From Siderastrea siderea (taxonomy: Eukaryota; Cnidaria; Anthozoa; Scleractinia; Rhizangiidae): a stretch of 64,000 bases of DNA. How positions within the stretch are numbered: the stretch's first letter is position 1; each line of letters starts with the position of its first letter. Positions 1 through 11,838 of this stretch are shown here, one piece after another. The stretch covers positions 37,603,069-37,667,068 of the forward strand of contig OZ034975.1 in assembly GCA_964030785.1 (NCBI GenBank), in the 5' to 3' direction. A program made the translations under genes and the position numbers. The notes beneath the pieces are model-generated. The model ran no database searches. It was not told the origin of the DNA and was given only the letters and a program-made list of their open reading frames with translations.

Positions 1-61
1 ACTGCATTACCACCTTCAATCACAGTCGAGTTATCTGGGCCTCTGTTAATCTTAGTTGGGT
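1..61 (-). CDS. Ig exon H2, 5' part only (cut by window edge)
   Basis: The first 61 bases of an Ig exon; the acceptor AG is complementary to 62-63. It reads PTKINRGPDNSTVIEGGNAV, the A-B strands of an Ig domain, and stops before the first Cys. It is the copy of exon H1 (2851-3105), about 3.04 kb away, and the last domain of the second E-F-G-H cassette that is visible. The intron at 62-671 resembles the one at 3106-3747, so intron and exons were duplicated together; nothing else is seen in it. Confidence 0.85.
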
Positions 62-671
62 CTAAGGCAGGACAAACAACATCACAGAAAATGATTGATT
101 ACATTTGTGGACGAGAAAAACTGATTACAGCTAAATCGTCTTAAAAATAAAAGGTGCCATCAGGCACTTTTCAACAGTATGTCACTGTACGGGTTTATAT
201 TCGATTTTGTATTTATTTTGATTTACCTTTGTCTAGTTCATAGTCACTCATAAAATAACTACAGTAACTACAATACGGAGCAAAGGAGAGACCCTTAAAG
301 ACAATAAATCCCCAGAGCATACACCCACTCTTTGTTGGTAGATTGGTTTTAACAAAATTAGCGGCCTACAGATCAGACAACGGGTACGAGACTGAGTACA
401 GGTACGACTTTCACACTGATTTCTCAACCAGTGACGTTCCCAAACCCTCACTTCTCAGCATTGCTTCCCATCTAAAGAGAAGGCTCGAGGGACGAGAAAG
501 GTGTGACAATCTGAAACCCGCTAACTTGTCGTACTCGCACTCAATCTTGTACTCATACATTGTAGCCCTATCTGAAGTTCTCTGTTAAAAGGTAACCTAC
601 TGCTGTTGCAAGCTATCAAAATAGATCATGATGTAAAACGAATTAAACAGAAAAACAACACCAAAACGTAC

Positions 672-926
672 ACTGGACATTAACTGTAGCTGTAGCATTT
701 TTCCGTTCACCCACTCCATTCCAAGCTGTACATGTGTAATCTCCAGCAGCCTGTCTCTGTATGTTAACAATGCTGTACGTCTCTCCTTGATACAACACTG
801 TGTTATTGCCATCTTTTGTCCAGGTGATGTTTGGCAGTGGACTGCCAGTTGCATTACAGTGAAGAGTGAGATTGCCTCCTTCGAGAACAGTCGTATTTGA
901 CGGTGCAAACGCAATAACACTTTCAT
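672..926 (-). CDS. Ig exon G2 (I-set/C2-like domain)
   Basis: An 85-codon Ig domain, phase 1-1, with acceptor complementary to 927-928 and a GTACGT donor. It begins ESVIAFAPSNTTVLEGGN; Cys, Trp and Cys are near residues 23, 35 and 65, with the AAGDYTC motif around the second Cys. Sequons occur in CNATG and NITW. Its closest relative is G1 (3748-4002), which shares the unusual GTACGT donor and the flanking intron sequence. The intron at 927-1663 is a duplicated copy of 4003-4804 and shows no other feature. Confidence 0.92.
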
Positions 927-1663
927 CTGTTAAACAAACAAACGATACAGAAAACTTATGATTTCACAGGTTTGTACACAAAATTAATTAGAAACGCCAA
1001 TAGAATTCAGAGGAAAATTCATAACGTTCTGTTAGAAATCAGTGACTTACTTTCACAAGTTATTGTGAAGTCATTGTGCTCACTGTGGACTGAACCATTC
1101 CAAAGTAGAGTTCCAGGTTTCAAAAAAGTGTTGAGAAAGATTGTAGTGCAAGTGCAGCTCTTGGCCCAGAAATGTGCAAGAGTTGAAGAGCATACGCAAA
1201 GCTTCTTTGCATTAACATTAATCAGATGCCAATGCGTGCAAACAGCGATAAGATATTCAAACAGCACAACAGTTAATCGTTACCAAGGGAACAGTGCCTA
1301 GTCAGAACATGATTATCTAAATCCTCCATTTAACAGCGATGACAGTAGGGATCAAAATGTAAGAATGGCAAACAACAAGGTGCTTATTATAGTGACATAA
1401 TCAACCTATCGCTTGATAAAGACCAGCAATAAGCCGTTGAAACGTCGTGTTTAACTTGACTCGTAACATGGCAAGCAACTAATTTTAACTGTTGCAAGAC
1501 AAAATGCACAAACAATTTCCTGCCATTACACTGCCTTAAGTTTTGTGGAGCCTATAAATGGCAGAACAGCTATTAAACCAGGAGCATCTAATTTTTTCAA
1601 CAAGTAGGCAGTGAGTAATACACAAAATCAAGCTAAAACAGATAAAAAATTGAGCAAACTTAC

Positions 1664-1918
1664 AGTGTACGGTAACTGTAGCTGTTGCATTAGTGCTTTT
1701 ACCCACTCCATTCCAAGCTGTACATGTGTAATCGCCAGCACCCTGTCTCTGTATGTTAACAATGCTGTATGTCTCTCCTTGATACAACACTGAGTTGTTG
1801 CCATCTTTTGTCCAGGTGATGTTTGGTGTAGGGTTACCAGTCGCATTACAGTAAAGAGTGACGTTTCCTCCTGCAATAACAGTTGTACTTGACGGTCTCC
1901 GAGTAATTACACTCTTAT
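1664..1918 (-). CDS. Ig exon F2 (I-set/C2-like domain)
   Basis: An 85-codon Ig domain, phase 1-1, GTAAGT donor. It reads KSVITRRPSSTTVIAGGN at the start, then CNATGNPTPNITWTKDG and GAGDYTC, with Cys, Trp and Cys near 23, 35 and 65. It is the intact copy of F1 (4805-5063), which carries a frameshift. The intron separating it from E2 (1919-2263) is only 345 bases, whereas the equivalent intron next to F1 is 5.5 kb because of inserted DNA. Confidence 0.93.
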
Positions 1919-2263
1919 CTAAAAGAGCAGAAAATGAAGGTAAGTCAATATAAATCCATGTATTTATCCTTTGCTGCAATTGTCCAGACTAAACAAGTAT
2001 TGGCACGTTAAATAGCTATGCTGCAACGTAGGTTTCAATAGCTGTCAGTCTCATCTTCAAATACGTTTGCTCGAAGGATTTTCACTTGCTAGTCTGGCTT
2101 TCTTTCATCGATAAATCTTTAAACAACACCTCTCGATGTCTCGAATCGTAATGCTGCACACTCAGTGTTGCCTTTTCTACACAGCTAAAACCTTAACAAA
2201 AAGAGATAGTGGACACCGTCGAAATCATGGGCGAGGGGCAAAGTTGGTACATTGGAAACTTAC

Positions 2264-2518
2264 AATGTACAGTAAACGTAACTGTAGCATTTTGCTGTTG
2301 ACCCACTCCATTCCAAGCTGTACACGTGTAATCTCCAGCAGCCTGTCTCTGTATGTTAACAATGCTGTACGTCTCTCCCTGATACAACACTGTTGGGCTG
2401 CCATCTTTTGTCCAGGTGATATTTGGTGTTGGGTTACCAGTTGCATTACAGTAAAGAGTGACGTTGCTTCCTTCCACAATAACTTGATTAACTGGACTGG
2501 ACTCAATCACAGAAGGAT
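2264..2518 (-). CDS. Ig exon E2 (I-set/C2-like domain)
   Basis: An 85-codon Ig domain, phase 1-1, GTAAGT donor, starting PSVIESSPVNQVIVEGSN. It has the Cys-Trp-Cys core and AAGDYTC. It is almost identical to E1 (10603-10857) through the first 70 residues and differs mainly in the last strand (QQQNATVTFTVH against KRKNASATVTVH). About 200 bases of the intron upstream (2519-2850) also match sequence upstream of E1, so the duplicated unit included this intronic stretch. Confidence 0.93.
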
Positions 2519-2850
2519 CTAAGCAGAATGGATAGAAGCCATAAGCAAGACAGCAACAGTAAAATCAATCACTGTATGTGATGTGGCAAGTTCACACACA
2601 TTGTACTACTGGGCTGGAACAACCTCCAAGACCAATACTGTGAAACGGAACTTCAAGGGGTTATTTGGAAGACCTACATGTAAATGAAAACTTATACAGT
2701 CAAAGACCTTGATTAAAAAAATGGAAGCCAATGAGACGAAATAAAATTCCGTAGAAATTGAGTTGCAGTTAGCAACTGGTTGTTCAATCCAGGGGATTAG
2801 ACATAAGATTTTTACTATTGAAATACTACTACAGTACAATACGAACTCAC

Positions 2851-3105
2851 GATGAACTGTAACGACTGCAACACGTTGCTGTTTTTTCCCAACTCCATTT
2901 CCTGCAGAACACAGGTAGCTGCCAGCTTCTTGTCTTGTTATGTTGGCAATAGTGTATGTCCCTCCTTCGTGTAGCACTTGGTCACTATCCTGTTTGGTCC
3001 AGTTTATGGCCGGGGAGGGGTTACCAGTGGCATTACAGAACAACACTGCATTACCACCTTCAATCACAGTTGCATCTGCTGGCCCTTTGTCAATCTTAGT
3101 TGGGT
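2851..3105 (-). CDS. Ig exon H1 (I-set/C2-like domain)
   Basis: An 85-codon Ig domain, phase 1-1, GTGAGT donor. It starts PTKIDKGPADATVIEGGN, followed by FCNATGNPSPAINWTKQ and EAGSYLC. It ends in CATC before the donor, so the split codon to the next exon encodes His rather than the usual Tyr. It is the last domain of the first E-F-G-H cassette and the parent or copy of partial exon H2. The following intron at 3106-3747 matches 62-671. Confidence 0.92.
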
Positions 3106-3747
3106 CTAAAGCAGAAAATAATTGAGAAACTGACCATGGCTTAATCTTCGATAAAATCCATGAAGCACTTTTCGACAGTAAGTGTAGTGGTTTTAAGAAA
3201 TTGTTTTTGTTTTTGTGTTGATTATCTGATTTTCCTTTGTCTTGATCACGGTCATCGTCAAAGGTGGCACTTTTCAACAGTATGTCACTGTATGGGGTTT
3301 AATTTGATTTTAATATAAAACTACGGGGCAAAGGAAAGACACTTGAGGTTGATGTCTCCTCAAAGCATACAACCACTACAAACATTTACCATTGTCAATA
3401 CCAATCTTTGTTGTTAGCTTTAAATGTACATTAGCAGACTTCGGTTCGTACTGAGTAAGAGACTGAGTACGCATATGACTTTCAAATTCTAAACAAGAGA
3501 CGTTCCCAAACTCCTCACCCCTCTGCACTGTTTACCAACAAAGAGCAAGGCTCAAGAGACGAGACAGGTGTGACAATCTAAACCCGCCAAAAGAATTTGA
3601 AAAGTAGTACTCGTACTCAATCTTATACTCATACACTGTGTTCTTATCTGACGTCCTCTGTTAACAGCCCGCCTACTGCTGTTGCAAGCTGTCAAAATAA
3701 AACATGACATGAAACGAATTGAAAGGAAATACTACACCAAAACGTAC

Positions 3748-4002
3748 AATGTACAGTAACTGTAGCTGTAGCATTTTTCTGTTCACCCAATGCATTCCAT
3801 GCTGTACATGTGTAATCTCCAGCAGCCTGTCTCTGAATGTTAACAATGCTGTACGTCTCTCCGTGATACATCACTGATGGGCTGCCATCTTTTGTCCAAG
3901 TGATGTTTGGCAATGGATTGCCAGTTGCATTACAGTGAAGAGTGAGTTTGCCTCCCTCGACAACAGTCGTATTCGAGGGTGCAAAGGCAATAACACTTTC
4001 AT
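3748..4002 (-). CDS. Ig exon G1 (I-set/C2-like domain)
   Basis: An 85-codon Ig domain, phase 1-1, GTACGT donor. It starts ESVIAFAPSNTTVVEGGK, with LHCNATGNPLPNITW and AAGDYTC. Near-identical to G2 (672-926), including intron flanks. If F1 is spliced in with its frameshift, this exon is read out of frame and gives TGA within its first codons. The upstream intron (4003-4804) matches 927-1663 and has no coding signal. Confidence 0.93.
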
Positions 4003-4804
4003 CTATTAAACAAACAAACAGTACAGAAAACTTATGGTTTGACAGATTTGTACACAAAATTAATTAGAAAAGCCAATAGAATTCAGAGGAAAATTCATAA
4101 CGTTCTGTTAGAAATCAGTGACTTATTTTCACAAGTTATTGTGGAGTCATTGTGCTCGCTGGACTGAACCATTCCAAACTAAAGTTCCAGGTTTCAAAGA
4201 AGTCTTGAGAAAGATTGCAGTGTAAGTGCAGCTCCTAGCCGAGAAATGTGCAAGAGTTGAAGAGCATAGGCAAAGCTTCTTTGTAAGGAATGCAGAATAA
4301 CAGAGCCCCATTCAAACCAGCCTCGCTGAACTGGGCACCTCTGTCTAAATATTGTTGAAATAAATAAATTAATTAATCACATGCAAGTGCGTGCAAAATC
4401 AGCACATGAGCTGATCGGGAAGTCAACAGTGTGTAGTCAGAACGAGTATCCAGGTCCTTTAATTATCAACGACAGTGAGGATCGAGATGCAAGAATCAAC
4501 AACAAAAGTTGCTTAACGCAGTGACACAATCATGTTAACTTGTCACCTGATGAAGTCTAGCAGTAAGCTTTTGAAACGTCATGTTTAACTTGACTCGCAA
4601 CACCGCAAGTAAGAAATTTTAGCTGTTCCAAGATGCACAAACAATTTTTTACTGGCTTACCTGTTGTGAAACATATAAATGGCAGTGCAATTTTAATTGA
4701 GTGGTTTTCAATTATTTCATCAAATAAGAAATGTGTGACATACACCATCAAGCAAAAAGTTATCTGTTTTACATAGACAAGGATAAAAGGTTGTGTAAAC
4801 TTAC

Positions 4805-5063
4805 AGTGTACAGTAACTGTAGCTGTAGCATTTTTCGGCACATCCACTCCATTCGAAGCTGTACATGTGCATGTAATCTCCAGCAGCCTGTTTCCGTATG
4901 TTAACAATGCCGTACGTCTTTCCTTGATACAACACTGTTGGGCTGCCATCTTTTGTCCAAGTGATGTTTGGTGCTGGGTTACCAGTTGCATTGCAGTAAA
5001 GAGTGACGTTTCCTCCTGCAATAATAGTTGTACTTGACGGTCTCTGAGTAATCACACTCTTAT
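4805..5063 (-). CDS. Ig exon F1, frameshifted by a 4-bp insertion
   Basis: Same splice sites and sequence family as F2 (1664-1918), but 259 bases long instead of 255. The extra four bases lie near 4867-4874, where the + strand reads GTACATGTGCATGTAATC against GTACATGTGTAATC in the paralogues, apparently a small local duplication. The frame breaks just after GDY, removing the second Ig Cys from frame. There is no stop inside the exon, but splicing to G1 in the shifted phase reads TGA almost at once. Because the exon is flanked by phase-1 introns, skipping it would restore the protein. It could be a true null exon, a polymorphism or a sequencing error. Confidence 0.85.
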
Positions 5064-7178
5064 CTAGAAGTGCAAAGGTAAGAAAACATAGGCACGCAAA
5101 GCGTGCGTGAGCTATTTTGCAGCTGTCATTGAGAGGTACGGAAATGGTTATTGAATGAACGTGCGTGTACCAAGGTACACTACTGTGATGTTGGTTATTT
5201 GAGTAGCGTTAAGCATTCGAAAAGTATTGCTTTTTAGACAGAGTTTATCTCATAAGTGAGCTGTGTCCGATATTGTGCAACGTCGTTCCCAGGGCTTCTT
5301 ACAGATTTGAGGGTGATCAAAGTTCAATGTTTGAGTTTATATTAGTGGTTTCGAATTCGTATGCGTCATTGATCAATAGATGGTACGCTAATGCGTACAA
5401 GTGTGGCTTCAAATTACGACAAAACAAGAAGAAAGTGAGATTAAATCTGTAAAATATCTGACAAAAGTGTGAATATGGGACAAACAAAATAATACAAAAC
5501 AGTCCTTTCTGAAGCTCATTCTCAGATGTTTCTCGGCAGCTCAATGGATTGAAATTTAATTTTGTGGCTTTCTAATGGAAAGAATATTTTTCCATGGACA
5601 AATATTTTGGGTCTAGTAGGAAGCGTAACTTGTCACAAAAATCAATTCTGTAATGTTAGAACCTGAAGAGAATAGCCGATCTTGAAAGTCACGTACGTCT
5701 TCTTCTTGCGTGACATCGTGCTTGACGAACGTGGCAACTCCCATATCCAGACAAATATATAGATAAGCTCTGTTTTATTTTCCACATTATTTCACCTGGA
5801 CTTACATTTTGGAACACACGGCTAAAATCGAGTAATAAGCGTGCCTTGTTAGAAAAGATCATGCCATTGTGTGACTTATGCAAGTCTTGCGTGACTAGTC
5901 ACGTAGCAAACTGACAAAAAAGCCTGAAACATCGCACGTGCTCACATACCGTGTGGTTGACTGTGGCACTAATTTTTTCGGGATTCAAATTTTTATGATT
6001 TTCGCGGTTTTTTCACGATCCGAAAAATCCGAAAAAATTAGTCCATTGTCGAAATTTATATACAAACATCGCCTTTTACATGTCATGTAATATTATGATG
6101 GTGCCCATTTACAAAAATAAAACGAAATTAGAAGCAAAACATTCAGAAAAAAAACGATGAAATTGCAGTCGGTACATTACAAGTATTTTAAAAGCTGTTA
6201 AAAGCTTTAAAGAAAAGGATCGTCTGAAGGTACTCCATTGATTAACTGATTTAACGTGTTATACATCGGCATGTTGTTCACCTGCATTCGATTGTTTATA
6301 CTCAAAAAACAAGAATGTTATAATTCCAAATAGAAGGCGGCTTCTGGAAAATCGCAAAAATTAATTCCAAGGAAGAATAAACAGTTTCCCGAATCGCAAA
6401 AATTAGTCCTGCAAAACACACACAAAAAAGTCACCATTCACAAAATTAAACTCCCGCAAAAATATTGGTGCCACAGGGTAGTGGTCTCAGATTCGCTGAA
6501 GCCACACAAAAATCAGTGGTTGTGTTTAGCGAATAAATTTTGTTTTGATGAGCGTTCTGATGTGAAAGTAAGATACAAAATTGGCTGAAAATAATATTAA
6601 GGGATGTTTTGTTATGTAGAGAGGTGGCAATGGGCAAAGGAATCGTTGGAATTTTAAATGAGCGAATTCGAGAATAATGGCGTGGTTGGCCTGTGTGGTA
6701 AACAACGTGAATTTTATCACGTGGAGTACACGTGATCAACTCAAGGCCAAATTGTGCTTTAATAGGTCGGGGGGGGGGGGGTTTATCACAGGGCCAGGCA
6801 GTCATGTGATAATGTTTAGTGTGGGTCGTTTCACGTGTAAAGAACGTGTTGTGTTGATTGAGCGTGAGATCAGATTACTGTTTTGTGTAAACAAGTGGTG
6901 TTTTGTCACGTACAAACCTGTGATGAGACAAAGTTCAATGGCGAGTCACGAGACTTTCATGAGACTGTCATAAGTTCGTTTTCGGCGCTTTTTATTGGCT
7001 TTCGTGGCAGCTAGAGTTGTGTAACAAAAGGGAGAAACTTAAAAGGAAGCGGGGAATGAGTAAATTTATGCATTTTTCGTAATCTGAAAAATGATAACCG
7101 GTGTTTGTCTATAAAACTGTGAAACGAATCTTGCGTAGAGCTGTTGCGTTTTTGTCTTCGTATTGGAGGTTATAATTG

Positions 7179-7206
7179 TTTTGATTTGATTTGATTTGAT
7201 TTGATT
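7179..7206. repeat. (TTTGA)n microsatellite
   Basis: About five and a half perfect copies of TTTGA/TTGAT. Confidence 0.9.
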
Positions 7207-7990
7207 GTCTGCTGATCTTTCCGCTCAAACTTTGTACAAACAATCCCGCTACCGCCACGCAGCCTAACCAGAAACCCATTTCTCTGATAAGTCACCTCTA
7301 ACTTTGCGCTTAGCAAGTCGCACGTACGAGCAACGTTTATGCCACCCGTACAATCTTTTTCCTTGTCGACCTTGTGCCTTTGACGGACCTAGTGATCGAG
7401 TGGCATGGGCATTAATTTTAAAACCTACCAAAAGGTGCGAACAGTAATTCGTTTTAGTTCGAAGTTCACGATTCTGCCCTTTTTATACCTTCAAACTATT
7501 TGCCATCTATCTACCATCATTAACTATGGGACATCCCTGCACAGAAGTCATGTTATTTCTCACACTCTAAAGTTGAACCAAATAACTCAAAACGTAAGTT
7601 GTGCGCATGCGTACAAAGGATTATTTACTAGAACTCGCTTCCACTCACGTGTAAACCAGGTTTGTGCTGACGATTCGTTTTCTAAGGAAGTCTACCACAA
7701 GGAAGCCAGCCATTTCTATTTGATATATAAATATCCAACATCAAGCGAATGAAATCCGGACACTTTCGTAGTGTCGCTTTACTAGCAGAATTTTCCGTGC
7801 GTTCTCATCTGCATTTTTGTTCCGGCCCCGACAACTAGCCTTTCGGTAAAATTCGACAGTCGTCGGGAATGCCGAACATGGTCCACCCAAAAACCAACCA
7901 ACCAAAGAACCAACCTTCCCAGAAACTTGAGGCTGCATGCCGACTATGAGGCTATTTTGTAGACAAAATAGCTCAATAAAGGTAAATCAA

Positions 7991-8023
7991 GATACGTATG
8001 ACACAGCGGCAAAATGAGTGCGC
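7991..8023. repeat. Left arm of a 32-bp inverted repeat
   Basis: GATACGTATGACACAGCGGC and the bases that follow, to TGAGTGCGC, recur in reverse orientation at 9741-9772. The pair brackets about 1.7 kb. It may be part of a foldback element or two copies of one repeat in opposite orientation. Confidence 0.6.
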
Positions 8024-8281
8024 ATGCTCGGCTTTTTGGCGGGCTTCCGGTCATTTTTTGTTTCCGGTTATGATCAGAAAGCTATTATAACGGTCTATTA
8101 CAACAGAGAAAGTTCCAGTTTTGTGTAGTTTGTAACCAGAAAACAAGAGTCAGCGAGGTGAGGTTCGTTTTGTTGAAAGCGTTTGAAACTTGTTTTACTC
8201 ATACACTTTGCATACAGGGTTTGGTGCTCGCAACAAAAGTGAAAATTAGTTCGGAGCCGCTAGGGTTTACTTAAGCTTGTT

Positions 8282-8548
8282 GTGTGGCTTGTGTTTTATC
8301 ACGGATGCAGCGCGTTGATAAAAATGCATGAAGAGAGAGAGGACGAGACTAAAACTCCAGAGATTATTCCTTTAATATATCAGAAGAGTTCACTCGGGCT
8401 GCTCAACTTCCAATGGACCACACTGAAATCAAATTCCGAAAAACAACAACAGTTGCTCCGTCTTCTCGAGCGCTGCGAAAACAGCCAATTGTTATTCCAT
8501 CATGGAATTCAGTCGCTGTTTTGGGATGAGCTGGCAAATTCAAGTTGA
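8282..8548 (+). CDS. Unrecognised 88-codon open frame
   Basis: An open frame from ATG inside the inserted DNA, with acidic and Gln/Leu-rich stretches (HEEREDETKTPEIIPLIY, KQQQLLRLLERCENSQLL). I do not recognise a family. It is the only plus-strand frame in this stretch with a protein-like composition; it could belong to the inserted element or be chance. No supporting splice or promoter signal is clear. Confidence 0.15.
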   Translation: MWLVFYHGCSALIKMHEEREDETKTPEIIPLIYQKSSLGLLNFQWTTLKSNSEKQQQLLRLLERCENSQLLFHHGIQSLFWDELANSS

Positions 8549-9740
8549 GGTTACATTAGCACCGATACAAGGTAGATGGTGTTACGAGTTTTTGCTAAGA
8601 AAGAAAAATTGACACGCATCAGTTATAAATTATAAACAGCTGGACCACAATTTTTTGAATCACCTTCTTTCGGCTTGTATGAAATAAACCTTCAGCGTGC
8701 TTCAGCTCTTTTTTTTTTTAATAGAATCATGTGTGATTATAGTTTCTTTCTTTTTACAACGAATTTATTTCTAAAATCATTTAAATTTAAATTTATAGAT
8801 TTGTAGAAAACTCGTCCAGTACTGCGGTCTCATGTCAGAACGCCGTGATCGAAGATTATATTTTGCACATTAATTTAATCTGAGAAATACTTTAACTTCT
8901 CCAATTATATGAACCCTTTCCGTTCGGTGATTCTAGAGCAGTTCTCGCTTTTATTTCTTTATAAGAAAAAGCTTCTTGAAATAACAAACTTTCCTCTCTT
9001 TGCTCTGTCTGTAAAAAGTCGATTGATTGTAAGTTTGAGTTGTGACTGAGGAAACCTTGTCTACTGCTTGTCTAGCATGGAAACTGACCCTAGGAAGAAT
9101 TAAGACTTCCCAATATTTGCCTAAAGGTTTCAAAATTTTACTCTGCAGCTAACATGCCAATCCAAATTAATTAAGCACTTTAGAAAGACGTATAAGTAAG
9201 AATCAATTCTATACTTCGCGATGAATAAAGCAAGCAAAAGTGTCGTTTCCTCAGCGGTCCGCATGTTGTTTTCGCTTTGTAGCCTGAATTTCAGGCGAGT
9301 TTTTCTGTGGCTTTAATTTTGACTACCAGCTTTTGCAATCATCTTTTTCTTGCTAAAGGACTTATCCCGAGTTTTATCCCTCAAACAACAGCTAGGTAAT
9401 TTGCTTTAGAAAAGGCGAAAGCTAGCACTGCTACGACAAAAGTATAAGCTTACCTGACACAATTCACGTTTCGCTTACGAGCCATTGACTTCGAGCGAAA
9501 AATTTACCATGGTGGCGAAGACAATTAGTTTGCTAAAAAAGATATGTGGAAGAAGAGTCTTTTTAGGAACTGTCTTCAAGGTGAAAACCTTATCTGTTTC
9601 GTGACGCCCTTATCTCCGAGAAATGAAAACATACGACGGGAATTTTTAAATTGCCACCATTTTTCCCCGAATGATTTCTCTTGAATCCAGTCTCTCTGCT
9701 TGCGCCCGCCCGCAAAAATTGCGGGAACAAGTTAGCGCCC

Positions 9741-9772
9741 GCGCACTCATTTTGCCGCTGTGACGATACGTA
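9741..9772. repeat. Right arm of a 32-bp inverted repeat
   Basis: Reverse complement of 7991-8023 with one or two mismatches. Confidence 0.6.
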
Positions 9773-10602
9773 TCCATTCTTTGCTGTACATGCGCACGGC
9801 GAACATATGCAAAATGGATATGGTGCAACTATGCAACGTTGTTGGCTTCCAACCCAGAACTTACAAAGTTGTTGGTTTCATCTTCAAATACATTCCCTTC
9901 CCTCCCAACAAGCTTTCCCTGGGTACTCTTGTAACATCAGGATAATAAAACTTCGCTATTAAATTCGACTCAAATGCCGAGGTTCATAGCTTTGCTAGTC
10001 AGAACGGTGCCATGCGCTACCCTTGTTAAACAGTATCAGTCTAGATCTAGATAATAGTGAACCAAGTTCAGTGGTTTGAGAAATAAGAAACTCAATTTAC
10101 CTAGACACTTACAGTTAACAGATGACTGATTATTAGTTAAATCCCAATTATACTTGTCACTACGAACTTTGTAATAGTACAGTTAGCTCCATTTGGCACA
10201 CCAGGTAACAATACATATAATCTGCTTAACCCTTAGGCTAATCCAACAGAAATGTAGTTTGCACATCCATCAACCAGTTGCGCCCAAGAGTTAGAGCAGA
10301 CACCATGCATCTAGCCTCATTAACCAATTTCCGGAACAAAACTTGTAGAAGTCACTTACAATTGTATTTGCTATGTACGTGTATGTGTAAACCGCAAATG
10401 ACCAACAGTGCTCCCCTGTTATTTCAAACCCGGATATCTTGAATCCCTCGCTATCTTAAACGGAGAACCTTTTGCTATTTTGGTTGATGATGCGCAGTTA
10501 CTTACTGTCGCCTATCTCGAACTCCCTCTACCTAACACAATTTTTGCTTTCCCTTGCCCGTTTGAGATGGCGGAGTTCTACTGTATGATAAATAAAACTT
10601 AC

Positions 10603-10857
10603 AGTGTACAGTAACTGTAGCTGATGCATTTTTCCTTTTACCCACTCCATTCCAAGCTGTACATGTGTAATCTCCAGCAGCCTGTCTCTGTATGTTAACA
10701 ATGCTGTACGTCTCTCCCTGATACAACACTGTTGAGCTGCCATCTTTCGTCCAGGTGATGTTTGGTGTTGGGTTACCAGTTGCATTACAGTGAAGAGTGA
10801 CGTTGCTTCCTTCCACAATAACTTGATTAACTGGACTGGACTCAATCATAGAAGGAT
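10603..10857 (-). CDS. Ig exon E1 (I-set/C2-like domain)
   Basis: An 85-codon Ig domain, phase 1-1, GTAAGT donor. It reads PSMIESSPVNQVIVEGSN, then LHCNATGNPTPNITWTKDG and AAGDYTCTAWNGVG. Nearly identical to E2 (2264-2518). It opens the first E-F-G-H cassette, directly after the last B-C-D-A cassette. The matching intron upstream fades near 11,100, marking a likely edge of the duplicated unit. Confidence 0.93.
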
Positions 10858-11817
10858 CTGAAAATCAATAAAAACTATAATCAAGACCATGAACAGTAAA
10901 ATCGGCCACCTCATGTGAACTGCTTGTTTCTCCATACACACTGTACTACTACTGGGCTGGAACATCCTCCGAGACCTAACCAACACTGTGAAACTGAAAT
11001 TTTTTCAAGTGGTCATACGAAAGACATGCGTGAGAATTCCATAGAGTCAAAGACCGTTAACAAAATCGGGAGCCATTGATTAAAGTCTCCCTGAAGAGTT
11101 AAAGATCAGTAAAGAATGGGTTGCAATGAATCACTGTATAAAGTTTTGTGGTTATTGCACGACACAGTAAGAAGAGACAGTACCCTGCCCTCGTCCATCA
11201 TACTTCCCAAATACAGATATTGTAAAGGGACCAAATCATGGTGTTTCTCGTTGTTTTTCAGGCAAGCATAGCTAAATTCATAATTATGGAAGGATCTTGC
11301 TTGCTCATACATGAATTCTTTCTTGCCCACCAGAGTGGGGACCATATCGAGTGGATTTTCACAACGAATGAGGCACAATCAGTTTTTATCGATTTTATAG
11401 GAAACAAAGGGGAAAAACTTGAAACTGTGGGCCCAACCTTTCACGTGGGAAACCATTTCCATCCTGGCCAGCTAAAGACATAAATATGTGCACTGGAATA
11501 GCCGGTTTTAACAAAACTGGACCAAATATTTTTGGCTTCCACTGGCTTTTCCACTGGCTTTTCAAAAGAAGATGACGGTGCCCCTTTAAAAAGCTTTTTG
11601 ATGTTATTTTTTATTCATTTGGATACCAATCCAAGAAAGTGACATTTGTTTTAATAGCAGAGCCTGCGGGCAAAGCCCGCCAGCGGAGCTCCATTGCTAA
11701 GCAAATTTGGTAACTATCGATCCGAGAAATTTTGGTTCTGACGTAATAGTCACGTGACCGTCCGTCCGTCCGCACAGACTCCGCAGGAGGGGGAGAGGAG
11801 TCCCACGACAACCCGAC

Positions 11818-11838
11818 GGGGGGGGGGGGGGGGGGGGT
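11818..11838. repeat. Poly-G run
   Basis: About 21 consecutive G residues, likely polymorphic in length and able to stall sequencing or form G-quadruplex. Confidence 0.85.

Larger units (their letters stand above)
5090..9830. other. About 4.7 kb of inserted DNA in the E1-F1 intron
   Basis: The intron E1-F1 (5064-10602) is 5.5 kb, while its duplicate E2-F2 is 345 bases. Similarity to the short intron resumes near 9830-9900 (ATGCAACGT and CATCTTCAAATAC), so most of 5.09-9.83 kb was probably inserted after the duplication. It holds AT-rich sequence, a (TTTGA)n microsatellite, a poly-G run at 6769-6781 and an inverted repeat (7991-8023 / 9741-9772). No transposase was recognised. The exact borders and element class are unknown. 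Confidence 0.45.

Noticed and set aside
343..588. 81-codon plus-strand frame in the G2-H2 intron
   Set aside because: The duplicate intron at 3.4-3.66 kb does not preserve the frame, so it is not coding.
597..926. A long frame beginning MKVLLRLHRQIRLF over exon G2, and similar frames over exons E, F and G
   Set aside because: It is a +1-frame shadow of the Ig exon; the exon's own frame gives the Cys-Trp-Cys Ig core and fits the splice sites.
2136..2522. Plus-strand frames antisense to Ig exons (also at 20177, 24291, 16104 and elsewhere)
   Set aside because: Antisense reading of the conserved Ig exons; the same pattern recurs at each copy because the exons are paralogous.
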